DNA of 64,000 nt from Akkermansia muciniphila (GTDB lineage: Bacteria > Verrucomicrobiota > Verrucomicrobiia > Verrucomicrobiales > Akkermansiaceae). The notes below the pieces were generated by a model. That model searched no databases and was not told where the DNA came from. It worked only from the letters and a program-made list of their open reading frames with translations. The position numbers were made by a program, and so were the translations under genes. Shown here piece by piece: positions 18,355 to 27,985 of this stretch. The stretch lies in assembly GCF_030848305.1 (NCBI RefSeq), contig NZ_CP114598.1, positions 496,001 to 560,000 of the forward strand, written 5' to 3'. Positions within the stretch are counted from its first letter, which is position 1. The number at the start of each line of letters is the position of its first letter.

Positions 18355-19394
18355 CTTCCGCCCTCCTTCACCATGGTCAACTGTTCCTCAGCCGCATCCG
18401 GCGCTACCAGGCCGCCTACATCCGGGACCTCTTTCATAAACCCGGCCTGATGGGCGTCCTGCACAAACTGCCGGAGCTTGGGAATGGAAATCCTGTCCTT
18501 GATGACGATGCTTTTCCAGGCCTCTGCAATCAATGCCGGATCTATTCTGGAATGCGTCAGCTGCTCCAGTTCCCTGACCACGATTGACTGGGCCTCCTCC
18601 GGATGCAGCCTTATCCATTCGTTCAGCTCCGCATGCGCCTGCACCAGGGCTTTCGCCACCTCCGGCTTTTCCCTGAGAAACTCAGCTCCGCATACCAGCA
18701 CGGTCGCGATGGATTCTTTCTCGTCCACCAGCACCCTTCCTCCCGCCGTCATCACCAGGCGGCTCACCCACGGCTCCACCGTCCACGCGCCGTCCAGCTT
18801 GCCCTGCCGGAACAGGCTGAGCTGTTCGGGGTTGGGAGTCGGCAGAATCGTCACGTCCCCGCCGCGCTGCGTCACATGCAGGCCGCCGCGGGAAAACCAG
18901 GCGCGGGCGGAAACATCCTGCGTATTCCCCAGCTGGGGGGTCGCAATCACCCTGCCGCGGAAATCCGCAGGCTCCTTCAGCGTGGAATCCTTCGGAACCA
19001 CCAGGGCGGCTCCTCCTTCCACGGCTCCGGCAATCATCCTGATATCCTCCCCTCGGGAACGCACAAACGCGTTAATGGCCGGGCTGGGCCCCACGTAAGC
19101 CAATTCCACGGAGCGGGCGAACACGGCCTCCATGGCGCTGGGGCCCGCATTGTACACGTACCAGTTGATCCTGACGTCCTTTCCGGTGGCCTCCTTCAGC
19201 CGTTCTTCAAACCACCCCTTCCCCTGCCGGGAAAAATGATGCGCCACCAGGCCCTGCACATGCGTCACATTGGGAAAATGACCGAAATTCAATTCCACGA
19301 CGTTAGGATCATCCTTCTCCTTCTTTCCGCAGGAAACAGCCAGCAGGCAAAAAAACAGAACCGGTAAAATCGTCAGGAATCTGGAACAGGGCAT
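18351..19394 (-). CDS. ABC transporter substrate-binding lipoprotein, SsuA/TauA-like
   Basis: The periplasmic binding protein of the importer, 347 residues. The N-terminus has a lipoprotein signal with the lipobox LAVSC, so the mature protein is probably anchored by Cys 22. The following NFGHFPNVTHVQGLVAHH and AYVGPSPAINAFV match the aliphatic-sulfonate/nitrate binding-protein family. First gene of the operon with the ATPase and permease. The ligand is unproven; sulfonates such as taurine are plausible in a gut habitat. Confidence 0.9.
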   Translation of the reverse strand: MPCSRFLTILPVLFFCLLAVSCGKKEKDDPNVVELNFGHFPNVTHVQGLVAHHFSRQGKGWFEERLKEATGKDVRINWYVYNAGPSAMEAVFARSVELAYVGPSPAINAFVRSRGEDIRMIAGAVEGGAALVVPKDSTLKEPADFRGRVIATPQLGNTQDVSARAWFSRGGLHVTQRGGDVTILPTPNPEQLSLFRQGKLDGAWTVEPWVSRLVMTAGGRVLVDEKESIATVLVCGAEFLREKPEVAKALVQAHAELNEWIRLHPEEAQSIVVRELEQLTHSRIDPALIAEAWKSIVIKDRISIPKLRQFVQDAHQAGFMKEVPDVGGLVAPDAAEEQLTMVKEGGR

Positions 19395-19623
19395 AAGAAA
19401 AAAGAATGGGGTACTGAGTCACAGCTGTTTTTCTGCGGCCTTTCAGGCGCCGACTAACAAAAAGAGACGCCCGCGGCAGGAATCCGAAGGCAGCAACTTT
19501 GTCACAATGTGGACAACAAAAATGCCCGTTTTGTTGAAAAAAAAGCCCGTCTCCGGACCTGAACCGGGCTCTATTGACAAACCTGTCCGTTCCCGTTACA
19601 AAAACTCCATTCCCAACCCGCCT

Positions 19624-20271
19624 ATGCAGTTCCTCTCCAACCAGCACTCATCCGGATCATGGCTGGGCCTTCCTCCGGATGAAGAACGTCCGGTAAGCCG
19701 GGCCGTCAGGTACCGCTGCATTTTTCTGACGCTCCTGTATTGGGCTGTTCTTTCCGCCATTCCCCAAGGAGCGGACTGCCTTGCAACGATAGAAACCGAT
19801 ATCCCCCTTTGGATGGGAACGCTGGAACTGACGCCCTTCCTGCTGGTGCCGGCCTTCCTGTTCCTGGCGGTGCGAACGGGAGCCCAGTGGAGAGCCCTGA
19901 TGATGACCGTATATATGGGACTGTTCCTGAACCTGCTGATGAACCTGGCGCTTCCCGCAGGCGCTATGTGGGGCGACCTCCCCGCATCCGGCCCCTACGG
20001 TACGCTTGTCTGGCCCGGAGGGAACCGGGAGTGGCTGGTTACGCTGCCCCGTTTCCCGCAATTCTGGGCTCTCGTCATCTATGTCTTCCTCTCCGGCAGC
20101 GGGGCTCCGCCCCTGCTTCGCGCGCTGTCCCTGGCCTGGTGGTTCCTGCTCTGCGTGGCCCCCGTGAACACGGGCATGGTGGGGTACGCGGACATCCTGG
20201 GGCCGCTGGTCATCATCGCCCTCATCCTCGGCTGCATGCACCTGGCGGAAAAACGATTCTCCCGGCAATGA
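19624..20271 (+). CDS. Hypothetical integral membrane protein
   Basis: A 215-residue protein if the ATG at 19624 (MQFLSNQHSS) is used; the frame is open further upstream to 19507 but that part is unlike protein. It has about five hydrophobic segments, for example ILGPLVIIALILGCMHLAE near the C-terminus, and no catalytic motif that I recognise. It is convergent with gmhB and divergent from the ABC importer. I cannot assign a family. Confidence 0.65.
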   Translation: MQFLSNQHSSGSWLGLPPDEERPVSRAVRYRCIFLTLLYWAVLSAIPQGADCLATIETDIPLWMGTLELTPFLLVPAFLFLAVRTGAQWRALMMTVYMGLFLNLLMNLALPAGAMWGDLPASGPYGTLVWPGGNREWLVTLPRFPQFWALVIYVFLSGSGAPPLLRALSLAWWFLLCVAPVNTGMVGYADILGPLVIIALILGCMHLAEKRFSRQ

Positions 20272-20297
20272 TTCTTCCCGGGAGAGTCATTCCCGGC

Positions 20298-20804
20298 CTA
20301 CAGCCTTGCCGCTACTTCCTCCAACGTCTCCACACGGGCTGTGGCGAGGGTGGAAACATCTTCCGTAGAAAACAGGAAATTGCGGCCCACTCCAGCGGCA
20401 AGAGCCGCCCGGATATCCCGTTCCCGGTCACCTACGGACACGCAGGCTTTCATATCCAGCCCATGCGCGGCGGCAGCCTTCAGAAACAGGCCGGGATTCG
20501 GCTTCCGGTCCGGATGCCCGTCATCCGCGCTGGGACAGTAAAACACATCTGCAATCTCCGCGCCGGACGAACGGAACACCCCTCTCATATATTCCGTCAG
20601 CCGTTCAAAGTCATCTTCGGAAAACATGCCGCGTCCTATGCCGGACTGGTTGGTCACCACCAGCACCTGGTACCCCTTCTCCTTAGCCTGGCGGCAGAGA
20701 TTCAGAATTCCGGGCACCAGACGAAAATCCTCGATGCGGTGCACATATCCGCCATCCACATTAACCACGCCGTCCCTGTCCAGAAACAAAGCCTTACCCG
20801 CCAT
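20298..20804 (-). CDS. gmhB: D-glycero-D-manno-heptose 1,7-bisphosphate 7-phosphatase GmhB
   Basis: GmhB removes the 7-phosphate during ADP-heptose synthesis for the LPS core. The 168-residue HAD protein starts MAGKALFLDRDGVVN, containing the DxDGV nucleophile motif, and has VVTNQSGIGRGMF, a Cys/His Zn-type loop reduced to CPSADDGHPDRKPNPG, and the late GDRERDIRAALAAG motif. The ATG at 20804 is the natural start and overlaps the gmhA end by 11 bases. Last gene of hldE-gmhA-gmhB. Confidence 0.9.
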   Translation of the reverse strand: MAGKALFLDRDGVVNVDGGYVHRIEDFRLVPGILNLCRQAKEKGYQVLVVTNQSGIGRGMFSEDDFERLTEYMRGVFRSSGAEIADVFYCPSADDGHPDRKPNPGLFLKAAAAHGLDMKACVSVGDRERDIRAALAAGVGRNFLFSTEDVSTLATARVETLEEVAARL

Positions 20805-21363
20805 ATATCTCCCGTTCAACCAGTTCGCAAACCAGATGCCCCACTGCAATGTGCATCTCCTGAATGTTGTTCGTGGCCTCGGAAGGAACGGCAATACAGA
20901 AATCCGCAGCTTCTTTCATCTCGCCCCCTCCGCGGCCCGTCAAAGCTACAGTCCGGACGCCCATCCGGTGCGCCTGCTCCATCGCCAAAACGATGTTCCG
21001 GCTGTTGCCGCTCGTGGAAAGCCCCACCAGAAGATCCCCGGGGCGGCCCACTCCCTCCAGCTGCCTGGAAAATACCGTCTCATATCCGTAATCATTACCC
21101 ACGGCGGTCAGGATGGAGGTATCCACCGTCAGGGCCAGCGCATTCATGGCGGGACGGTTCAGTTTGTAGCGCCCTACCAATTCGGCGGCCAGATGCTGGG
21201 AATCCGCGGCGGAGCCCCCGTTGCCGCAAAACATGATCTTATTCCCGGCCCTGAGGGTATCCGTGCAAATGCGGGCGACCTGCTCAATATCCCCGGCCAT
21301 GGAAGCCAGGGTTTTGAAATTATCCGCTATCCCTAAAATCTGGTTCCTGATGTATTCGCTCAT
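20794..21363 (-). CDS. gmhA: Phosphoheptose isomerase GmhA
   Basis: GmhA converts sedoheptulose 7-phosphate to D-glycero-D-manno-heptose 7-phosphate, the first committed step of heptose synthesis. The 189-residue SIS-domain protein has FCGNGGSAADSQHLAAELVG, LTVDTSILTAVGNDYG and LSTSGNSRNI, all typical. The ATG at 21363 overlaps the hldE stop (ATGA), so translation is probably coupled. Confidence 0.95.
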   Translation of the reverse strand: MSEYIRNQILGIADNFKTLASMAGDIEQVARICTDTLRAGNKIMFCGNGGSAADSQHLAAELVGRYKLNRPAMNALALTVDTSILTAVGNDYGYETVFSRQLEGVGRPGDLLVGLSTSGNSRNIVLAMEQAHRMGVRTVALTGRGGGEMKEAADFCIAVPSEATNNIQEMHIAVGHLVCELVEREIYGG

Positions 21364-22850
21364 TCCGGGCTGCTTTTCATGCGGTTGATGATATTGGTAG
21401 AGGAAAAGCCCTCCAGGCGGGGAAGTTCCAGAGCCTGCCCCCCATAAGCTTTCACGAACTGGCCTTCCGGCCAGCATTCCAGGGGATATCCCTCTTTGGC
21501 AATCACGTCCGGACGCAGCTTCTCAATCAGCGGCAGAGCCGTATCTTCATCAAACGGCACTACGTAATCGACAAAATCCAGGGACGCCAGCAGCAGAGAA
21601 CGCATCTCCTCATTATTAATCGGCCTGTCCTCGCCCTTCAGCCGCTTGATGGAGGCGTCCGTATTCAGCCCTACAAAAAGCACGTCGCACGCTTCACGCG
21701 CCTTCATAAAGGAATGCATATGCCCCAGGTGGAGCAAATCAAAACAACCGTTCGTAAACCCAACCACCTTCTTTTCCCGGCGGAAACGCGCCGCCAGCTC
21801 CGCCGCGGCCTCCGGCGTCAGGATATTGTCGCGGTGATGCCAGGAAGGCGTCCGGATATCCTTCTCCTTCAGAGCCTTCTTCAACTCCGTTCCGGTCACG
21901 CTGGCCGTTCCGAATTTGCCCACTACGATGCCGGCGGCCACATTGGACACGACCAGAGCGTCCGGCACCGCGGCTCCGGCAGCCAGCGCCGCGCCCAGAC
22001 TGGCAAGGGAGGTATCCCCCGCGCCGGACACGTCAAAAACCTCCCGGGCCTCCGTAGGAATGCAGACAAAATCGGCAGGGTTGGAGGAAGGAATGAAAAT
22101 CATGCCGTGTTCGCTCAGAGTAACAATCAGATTCTCAATGCCGAATTCGGAAAACAGCCTTTGCGCCCCCGCCACGGCATCCCGTTCCCACCCGTCCATG
22201 GCTGGATTGAGCGCCACGCCGGTAGCTTCCTGGAACTCCTTCATATTGGGTTTTACCAGCGTGGCCCCCCGGTAGCGGGAATAGTCCGCTCCCTTCGGGT
22301 CCACGATGACGGACTTGCGCGCGGCACGGCACCGGGCAATCACCTCCGGGGTGGTACGTCCGTCAAACAGGCCTTTCCCATAATCGGATAAAAGGACAAG
22401 ATCCGCCTCCGGCAAACAGGCATCCACCCGTTCCAGAAAACGGGAAGCCAGCTCCGGCTCCATGTTCAGCGGCTGTTCCTGATCCGCTCTCAGCAAATGG
22501 TGCTTGCCCGCCACAAAACGGATCTTCACGGTCGTCTCATACCCCTCGCGCACCACCAGCTCCGGAACGCAGTGCGTCTCTTCCAGAAAACGCCTTACCT
22601 GCCGCCCATGGTCATCATCCCCGACCACGCTGATAAAGGTGGTGCGGCATCCCAGCGCGCACAGATTGGACACGACATTGCCCGCGCCTCCCAGCATGCG
22701 CGTCTCCCGGTCCATCTTCATAATGGGAACCGGGGCCTCCGGGGAAATACGGCTGACGCTCCCATACAGGAACTTATCCAGCATTACGTCCCCGATGCAG
22801 AGAATCCGCACCCGGGAAAATCCGTCAATCAATGTATGCAGCCGGTTCAT
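21360..22850 (-). CDS. hldE: Bifunctional heptose-7-phosphate kinase / heptose-1-phosphate adenylyltransferase HldE
   Basis: A two-domain enzyme that phosphorylates heptose 7-phosphate at C1 and later adds AMP to give ADP-heptose. The ribokinase-like domain (about 1-330) has MLGGAGNVVSNL and the DVSGAGDTSLA catalytic loop; the nucleotidyltransferase domain (about 350-496) starts GFTNGCFDLLHLGHM, with the HxGH motif. At 496 residues it has the full fused length. First gene of an operon with gmhA and gmhB; the epimerase HldD is not in the window. ADP-heptose is also a known innate-immune signal. Confidence 0.95.
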   Translation of the reverse strand: MNRLHTLIDGFSRVRILCIGDVMLDKFLYGSVSRISPEAPVPIMKMDRETRMLGGAGNVVSNLCALGCRTTFISVVGDDDHGRQVRRFLEETHCVPELVVREGYETTVKIRFVAGKHHLLRADQEQPLNMEPELASRFLERVDACLPEADLVLLSDYGKGLFDGRTTPEVIARCRAARKSVIVDPKGADYSRYRGATLVKPNMKEFQEATGVALNPAMDGWERDAVAGAQRLFSEFGIENLIVTLSEHGMIFIPSSNPADFVCIPTEAREVFDVSGAGDTSLASLGAALAAGAAVPDALVVSNVAAGIVVGKFGTASVTGTELKKALKEKDIRTPSWHHRDNILTPEAAAELAARFRREKKVVGFTNGCFDLLHLGHMHSFMKAREACDVLFVGLNTDASIKRLKGEDRPINNEEMRSLLLASLDFVDYVVPFDEDTALPLIEKLRPDVIAKEGYPLECWPEGQFVKAYGGQALELPRLEGFSSTNIINRMKSSPE

Positions 22851-23007
22851 GGGAGACGCCTCTTTCTACCACGCCCCCTGTTATAAGGCAAGGACAGTTG
22901 AACCGCGCTCTGGAACCGGGAAACGGGGCAACGCGGCCGCTCCCCGCCGTTCCGGACGGCAGAACTCTCATTCAGGAGCAAAAAATAGGTCAGTCATGAT
23001 AAAAATC

Positions 23008-23036
23008 TTGACCTGTAAGCAGGAAAGCACTACCTA
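23008..23036 (+). promoter_or_regulatory. Possible promoter of rpsU
   Basis: TTGACC at 23008-23013 and TACCTA at 23031-23036, spacing 17, about 43 bases before the rpsU start. The -35 is good, the -10 weak. Confidence 0.35.
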
Positions 23037-23078
23037 TTGTCTCCCGTTCCCGGACGAATAGAAAAAGGAAAACAAATC

Positions 23079-23330
23079 ATGCGTGAAGTTACCGTAAGAA
23101 AAGGTGAACCTATCGACCGCGCTCTCAAGCGCCTCAAAACAAAACTGGATGTTGAAGGCATTCTGGATGAAATGCGCCGCCGCCGCGCTTTTGAAACCCC
23201 GATGGACGAACGCCGCCGCAAGGCCCGTTCCGCCAGCAAGCGCAACAAGGTAAAATGGCGTTTCAGCAACAAGAGCGAAGAAACCGCTTCCGAAACCGCC
23301 GAAACACCCGCTTCCGCTCCTGAAGCTTAA
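23079..23330 (+). CDS. rpsU: 30S ribosomal protein S21
   Basis: A small-subunit protein involved in initiation, 83 residues. MREVTVRKGEPIDRALKRLK is a textbook S21 start, followed by the basic RRRRAF segment. The ATG at 23079 has a GGA a few bases upstream and is preferred over an upstream reading from 23037. The last 20 residues (rich in Ser, Glu, Thr, Ala) are an acidic tail not seen in E. coli S21. A terminator follows 40 bases after the stop. Confidence 0.95.
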   Translation: MREVTVRKGEPIDRALKRLKTKLDVEGILDEMRRRRAFETPMDERRRKARSASKRNKVKWRFSNKSEETASETAETPASAPEA

Positions 23331-23369
23331 AACAATATTGGTTCGGGAATAAGAACCCAATTTCCATGA

Positions 23370-23400
23370 GGGCAACCCTTTCTCAAGGTTTGCCCTTTTT
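23370..23400 (+). terminator. Rho-independent terminator after rpsU
   Basis: Stem GGGCAACC / GGTTTGCCC (one bulged base), followed by five T. It ends 15 bases before the hemL start, so hemL needs its own promoter or read-through. Confidence 0.8.
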
Positions 23401-23414
23401 GCTTCCCTCAGCAC

Positions 23415-24694
23415 ATGAATCAGTCAGCCCAGCTCTTCTCCCGCGCGCGTTCCGTTATCCCTGGCGGAGTCAACTCCCCGTCAGGGCCTTCCGCAATGTG
23501 GACGGGGACCCCTTCTTCGTTCAATCGGCCAAAGGAGCCTACATCACGGATGCGGACGGACGCCAGCTTATTGACTACATCGGCACATGGGGCCCGGCCA
23601 TTCTGGGCCACGCTCCGCAACCCGTTCTGGACGCAGTACATGCCGCCGTGGACAGGGGTCTGGGCTACGGAATTCCTGCGCCGGCGGAAGTGGACATGGC
23701 GGAAATGATCACGGACATGGTGCCCTCCGTGGAAAAAGTGCGCATGGTCAACTCCGGAACGGAAGCGACCATGTCCGCCATCAGGCTGGCGCGCGGCTAT
23801 ACCGGACGCCGCAAAATCATCAAATTCATCGGCTGCTACCACGGTCACGTGGACTCCCTTCTGGTGGCGGCGGGTTCCGGAGCGCTCACCTTCGGAGAAC
23901 CGGACAGCGCGGGAGTGCCCAGGGAAATGACGCAGCTCACCCTCACCGTGCCCTACAATGACCGGGAAGCAGTGAAAAAAGCCTTCGAACTCCATGGAAG
24001 CGACATTGCCGCCGTCATCCTGGAACCCTTCCCCGCCAATGCCGGACTCTACTTTCCGCAAAACGACTTCCTTCACTTCCTGCGGGAAATCACGCTCCGC
24101 CACGACGCCCTCCTCATCTTTGATGAAGTCATGACGGGCTTCCGGGTCGCTCCCGGAGGCGTGCAGCAGCTTTACGGCATCACTCCAGACCTTACCTGCA
24201 TGGGCAAAGTCATCGGCGGAGGCCTCCCCGTGGGAGCTTTTGGAGGCCGCTCGGAAATCATGGACTGCCTCTCTCCGCTCGGCCCCGTGTACCAGGCGGG
24301 AACCTTGTCCGGCAATCCGGTCGCCATGGCGGCGGGATTGGCCCAGCTCCGGGAACTCCTGAAAGGAAACGCCTATGAACGCCTGGAACAGCTCGGAGCG
24401 CGCATGGAAGAAGGCATTCGCGAAGCCCTTAAAAAACACGGCAGAAATTACACCTTCCACCGTGCAGGCTCCATGTTCTGCCTCTTCTTCACGGAAGAGG
24501 AAGTCTATGACTTGGAATCCGCGCAAAAAGCTTCCAAAAAACTCTTCAAATCCTTCTTCTGGAACATGCTGGAACAAGGCGTCTACTTCGCTCCTTCCCC
24601 GTATGAAACGGGCTTTATCTCTACGGCCCATACGGAAGAAGACATTGACCGCACGGTGGAAGCCGTCCGCATCAGTCTCTCCAGGTTGGGTTGA
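23415..24694 (+). CDS. hemL: Glutamate-1-semialdehyde 2,1-aminomutase HemL, interrupted by an apparent one-base deletion
   Basis: HemL converts glutamate 1-semialdehyde to 5-aminolevulinate, the tetrapyrrole precursor. Frame one, from the ATG at 23415, gives MNQSAQLFSRARSVIPGGVN and SP; the family then continues VRAFRNVDGDPFF, which is found in the next frame. The frames join at the CCCC at 23476-23479: one more C would restore a 426-residue protein of normal length. The rest is intact, with the PLP lysine in CMGKVIGGGLPVGAFGG, YHGHVDS and QAGTLSGNPVA. Either a sequencing error at a C run or a real mutation; an intact downstream frame without other damage favours error or a recent change. Confidence 0.88.
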
Positions 24695-24746
24695 CATGCC
24701 CCTGATTTGAAGTGACAGCTCACTACCCTTCCCCTATAAGGACTTC

Positions 24747-25808
24747 ATGAGACAAATGACAGGGACCATGCTGCTTCTGTCCTCAGCAGCCGTCATAGCC
24801 GCTCCCTGGACGCATGCGGAGGAAAAGACGATCCGGCTCACGGAAGCGGAACAGCAGGAAATCAAGACGGCCAACGAAAAACTGCTGGGCCTTACCCTTC
24901 GTTTCCTGCATGACTCCTGGCCGCTGGAAATCATGTTTCCCGGAGAAGCGCAGGAGGAATTCCACTCCATTCTTCAATGCCATCAGATGCTGGAACAATT
25001 CCGCCAGACCGGCAGCCTCCTGCTCCAGACGCCGGACCGCACTACGCCCCTGCATCTCTGCATTGCCCTGGGATTAAACCAGCTGGCCGTCCGGATGGTA
25101 GAAAAGGGCGCTCCCGTCAATGCTCAATCCATTTTCATGCATGACGGCACCAAAGAGCCGGGAGACACTCCCCTTACCTGGGCGTGCCTCTCAGGCCTCT
25201 ATATGAATTCCACTGCAGAAGAAAGACTGCCGCTGGTGCACGCCCTGCTCAAACACGGCGCCGACCCGGACCTGCCGGGGCCCTGGGGCGTCACCCCGTT
25301 CATGTATTCCGCCGCCCTCAATGACTCCGATCCGGGCCAGGAAAAAATAGCGCTGGCGCTTCTGGACGCAGGTTCCCCGGATCTCAAGCGCAGAATGAAC
25401 GCTCAGGCGCGCGGGGTCGGCTTCCTCAGCCTGTCCTCCGCCATTTACGAACGGCTCATCAAGGCGGGATGCGATGTTAACGAGCGCTTTTTTGAAAGCA
25501 AGCAATCACCCCTTCACCTGATCTGCACCAAGGAAAAACCGTCGGAACGCCTCATTCCGCTCATTGAACTTCTCATCAAGGCGGGAGCGGACCCCAACCA
25601 GCCGGATGTGGATGGCCTGACCCCGCTGATGGTCTGCAACTCTCCGGAAATAGCCGTTTGCCTCATGAATCACGGGGCCAATCCCTCCCTCCGCAACGAT
25701 GACGGCCAGACAGCCTATGACTTCCATATGAAAAACGGTTATCCCTCCATTGCGGAAACCATCAAGCTCTGGCAGTCCAAACAGAAAAAAGGGGGCCCCG
25801 CCAAGTAG
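24747..25808 (+). CDS. Exported ankyrin-repeat protein
   Basis: A 353-residue protein with a signal peptide (MRQMTGTMLLLSSAAVIAAPWTHA). After a helical stretch (30-90) there are ankyrin-type units, for example TTPLHLCIALGLNQLAVRMV, DTPLTWACLSG, SPLHLICTKEKPSE, and DGLTPLMVCNSPEIAVCLM with the final DDGQTAYDFHMKNGY. Ankyrin units bind proteins, and the partner is unknown. It lies 52 bases after hemL but is probably a separate unit. Secreted ankyrin proteins occur in many free-living bacteria, so this alone does not imply an effector. Confidence 0.85.
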   Translation: MRQMTGTMLLLSSAAVIAAPWTHAEEKTIRLTEAEQQEIKTANEKLLGLTLRFLHDSWPLEIMFPGEAQEEFHSILQCHQMLEQFRQTGSLLLQTPDRTTPLHLCIALGLNQLAVRMVEKGAPVNAQSIFMHDGTKEPGDTPLTWACLSGLYMNSTAEERLPLVHALLKHGADPDLPGPWGVTPFMYSAALNDSDPGQEKIALALLDAGSPDLKRRMNAQARGVGFLSLSSAIYERLIKAGCDVNERFFESKQSPLHLICTKEKPSERLIPLIELLIKAGADPNQPDVDGLTPLMVCNSPEIAVCLMNHGANPSLRNDDGQTAYDFHMKNGYPSIAETIKLWQSKQKKGGPAK

Positions 25809-25964
25809 AACCGTCATCACGGACTTCACAGCCCGCCATTCTCCCCTTCTGGTTCGCGAAAAAAGGGAGGGTAACCGTTACGGCCCGGTTACGGGTCTGA
25901 AGCCTATCCCCGGAACTGCCGCGCTTCCGAAACCATGCAGGCAGCCCCCTCTGTTTCCTGTTAT

Positions 25965-26002
25965 AAAAAAGCCGCTTCCCCAATTCAGGGAAAGCGGCTT
26001 TG
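25965..26002 (-). terminator. Bidirectional terminator between the ankyrin and MFS genes
   Basis: Stem AAAGCCGCTT / AAGCGGCTTT extended by CCC / GGG, followed by a T run on the minus strand. It is 22 bases past the MFS stop and could also serve the converging ankyrin gene. Confidence 0.85.
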
Positions 26003-26023
26003 AAAATCACAGGAAGGAAGAAT

Positions 26024-27985
26024 TTATTCCTCCGCTTCAATGCCTTCGCCGATCATCTTGGGATCTTCCGGCATCTTGCCTGTCGTAAAGTAACCTTCAA
26101 TTTCTTCCAGGGAACGCCCCTTGGTTTCAGGCAGGAAGAAGGTCACCGTAATGAAATACAGCACCGTAATGCCGCCCAGCGTAAAGAACACGCCGGAATA
26201 ACCGCAGCTGCCCACCCACGGGAGGAAGGAACCGGCAATGACCGTGGAAACCAGCTGGTTGATCAGCAGGGCAATCGCCATACCGTTGGAGCGGATGCGG
26301 GCAGGCATCAGCTCGGACAGCGCCAGCCAGACGCATACGCCGGGGCCGGTGGCATAAAAAGCAATGAAGATGATGAAAAACGCAGTCACGCCCCAGCCCA
26401 TGGAGGTATCCGGCTTTTCACCCAATTCCGCCTTCAGAATGGAAACGGGCTTCATGGCATAGCCGTCCTTGCCGTTCACCACCATTTTATTGGTGGAATC
26501 CGGAACAGCCTTGATCACGGCCAGGGAAGCCTTGTCCTCTTCCTTCTTGATATCCTTGGTATCCTTGGTCAGTTCGGAAAACTCTACGACGGAAAGCTGG
26601 GTGGAGGACCCCATCAGGAACTGGTACCAGGCGGGATTGGCTTCCGGCTGGTCATAGGTGATGATGAGCTGCATCCTGTTGATGTCCTTGTCGGCCATGC
26701 CGTTCTTGGCAAGGAGATTCTTGATGAAGGGGGAATCCGGAGTGCGTTCCAATTGAAGCGTGCGGATGGAACCCACATCCTTGCCCTGTTCAAATTCCTT
26801 CTGGACGGCAGGGCTCTGGGCGGCCAGCAGGGCGGCCACATCCGCAGTCACGTCCTTGCGGGCTTTTTCCACATTATTGAACAGGAACCCGGTGCCGAGA
26901 AGGCCGACTACAATGCCGGCCGTTCCGATTTTAAGCAGGAACTTGCGGCCCTTGCGGTCCACCAGCACCATGGCGACGATAGTCATCAAGCAGTTCACGA
27001 CCTTGATGGTAAAGTCCGCCCAGTTGGCAGTAGTGCCTTCCAGACCTGCCTGCTGGAACACCTTTACGGAATAATTCAGCACGGAATTAATACCCGTAGC
27101 CTGCGTGAACGCCAGAACGAGCACCGCCAGAACAAAGGGATAGATATACTTGCGCTGAAGAAGAGACTCTCCGGAAGAACTCTGCTTCTTGAGTTCCTCC
27201 GCCTTCTGTTTTTCTTCCTCTTCAATGTGAACCATCTCATCAAACACTTCCTTGGCGCGGGACTCTCCGTAACTGCGCACCAGCACAGCCATGGCTTCAT
27301 CCTTGCGGCCGCGGCGGAACAGGTAACGGGGAGATTCGCTCAAACGGAAGGAACCGAAAAACAGGAACAGGCCGGGAATGGCGCAAACCCAGAAAATAGC
27401 CTGCCAGGCCAGAACCTTGGCGGAAGTCAGCGATTCTTCGCTCGCGCCGGAATTTTCGACGCCGCCCACATAACTGGCGGCAAGCAAACCGACGACGGCG
27501 GCAAACACCAGGCCCACCGTCAGCAGGAACTGGAACATCCCCGTTCCCTTGCCGCGGGACTCGGCGCTCAGGCACTCGGCCAGATACAGCGGAACAACCA
27601 CGCCCACAATACCGGCGCTGGCTCCCTGGAGAATACGGCCCAGCAACATAATGCCGAATACTTCCTGGGACAGGCAAATCACGGGAATACTTGCCGTGAA
27701 CAAGGCGGCAGCCACGGTAATCAACGCCTTGCGTCCCATCTTGTCGGCCAGATAGCCCGCAAACAGGGAAGAAAGAACGCTGCCGAACAGCACAGCGGCC
27801 ACCACCTGGGAAAGCTGGGAAGGATTAAAACCGGCCGTCTGCTCAATATAGGGAAGCGCAGCAGCAATCACGCCAACGTCCACACCGTAGAGCAGGCCGC
27901 CCAAACCGGCCATGATGAGGAGATAGCGCATATACCGCCTGGCCGCATCCGGAATGGCGGCCTTCATGTTTTCTTGGTCTGTCAT
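26024..27985 (-). CDS. Sugar-porter family MFS transporter with a large periplasmic insertion
   Basis: A 653-residue inner-membrane transporter. Sugar-porter hallmarks are present: GGLLYGVDVGVIAAALPYIE in TM1, ADKMGRK and DRKGRKFL between TM2/3 and TM8/9, LSESPRYL after TM6, and PETKGRSLEEIEGYF at the C-terminus. Family members are usually 450-500 residues. The surplus is a hydrophilic stretch of about 155 residues (roughly 372-528) between TM9 and TM10, which faces the periplasm in the standard topology. The substrate is probably a hexose or pentose taken up with protons. The ATG at 27985 is the natural start. Confidence 0.9.
   Translation of the reverse strand: MTDQENMKAAIPDAARRYMRYLLIMAGLGGLLYGVDVGVIAAALPYIEQTAGFNPSQLSQVVAAVLFGSVLSSLFAGYLADKMGRKALITVAAALFTASIPVICLSQEVFGIMLLGRILQGASAGIVGVVVPLYLAECLSAESRGKGTGMFQFLLTVGLVFAAVVGLLAASYVGGVENSGASEESLTSAKVLAWQAIFWVCAIPGLFLFFGSFRLSESPRYLFRRGRKDEAMAVLVRSYGESRAKEVFDEMVHIEEEEKQKAEELKKQSSSGESLLQRKYIYPFVLAVLVLAFTQATGINSVLNYSVKVFQQAGLEGTTANWADFTIKVVNCLMTIVAMVLVDRKGRKFLLKIGTAGIVVGLLGTGFLFNNVEKARKDVTADVAALLAAQSPAVQKEFEQGKDVGSIRTLQLERTPDSPFIKNLLAKNGMADKDINRMQLIITYDQPEANPAWYQFLMGSSTQLSVVEFSELTKDTKDIKKEEDKASLAVIKAVPDSTNKMVVNGKDGYAMKPVSILKAELGEKPDTSMGWGVTAFFIIFIAFYATGPGVCVWLALSELMPARIRSNGMAIALLINQLVSTVIAGSFLPWVGSCGYSGVFFTLGGITVLYFITVTFFLPETKGRSLEEIEGYFTTGKMPEDPKMIGEGIEAEE

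Noticed and set aside
20272-20297. Possible terminator between the membrane-protein gene and gmhB
   Set aside because: Only short imperfect pairing and no T run; not supportable.
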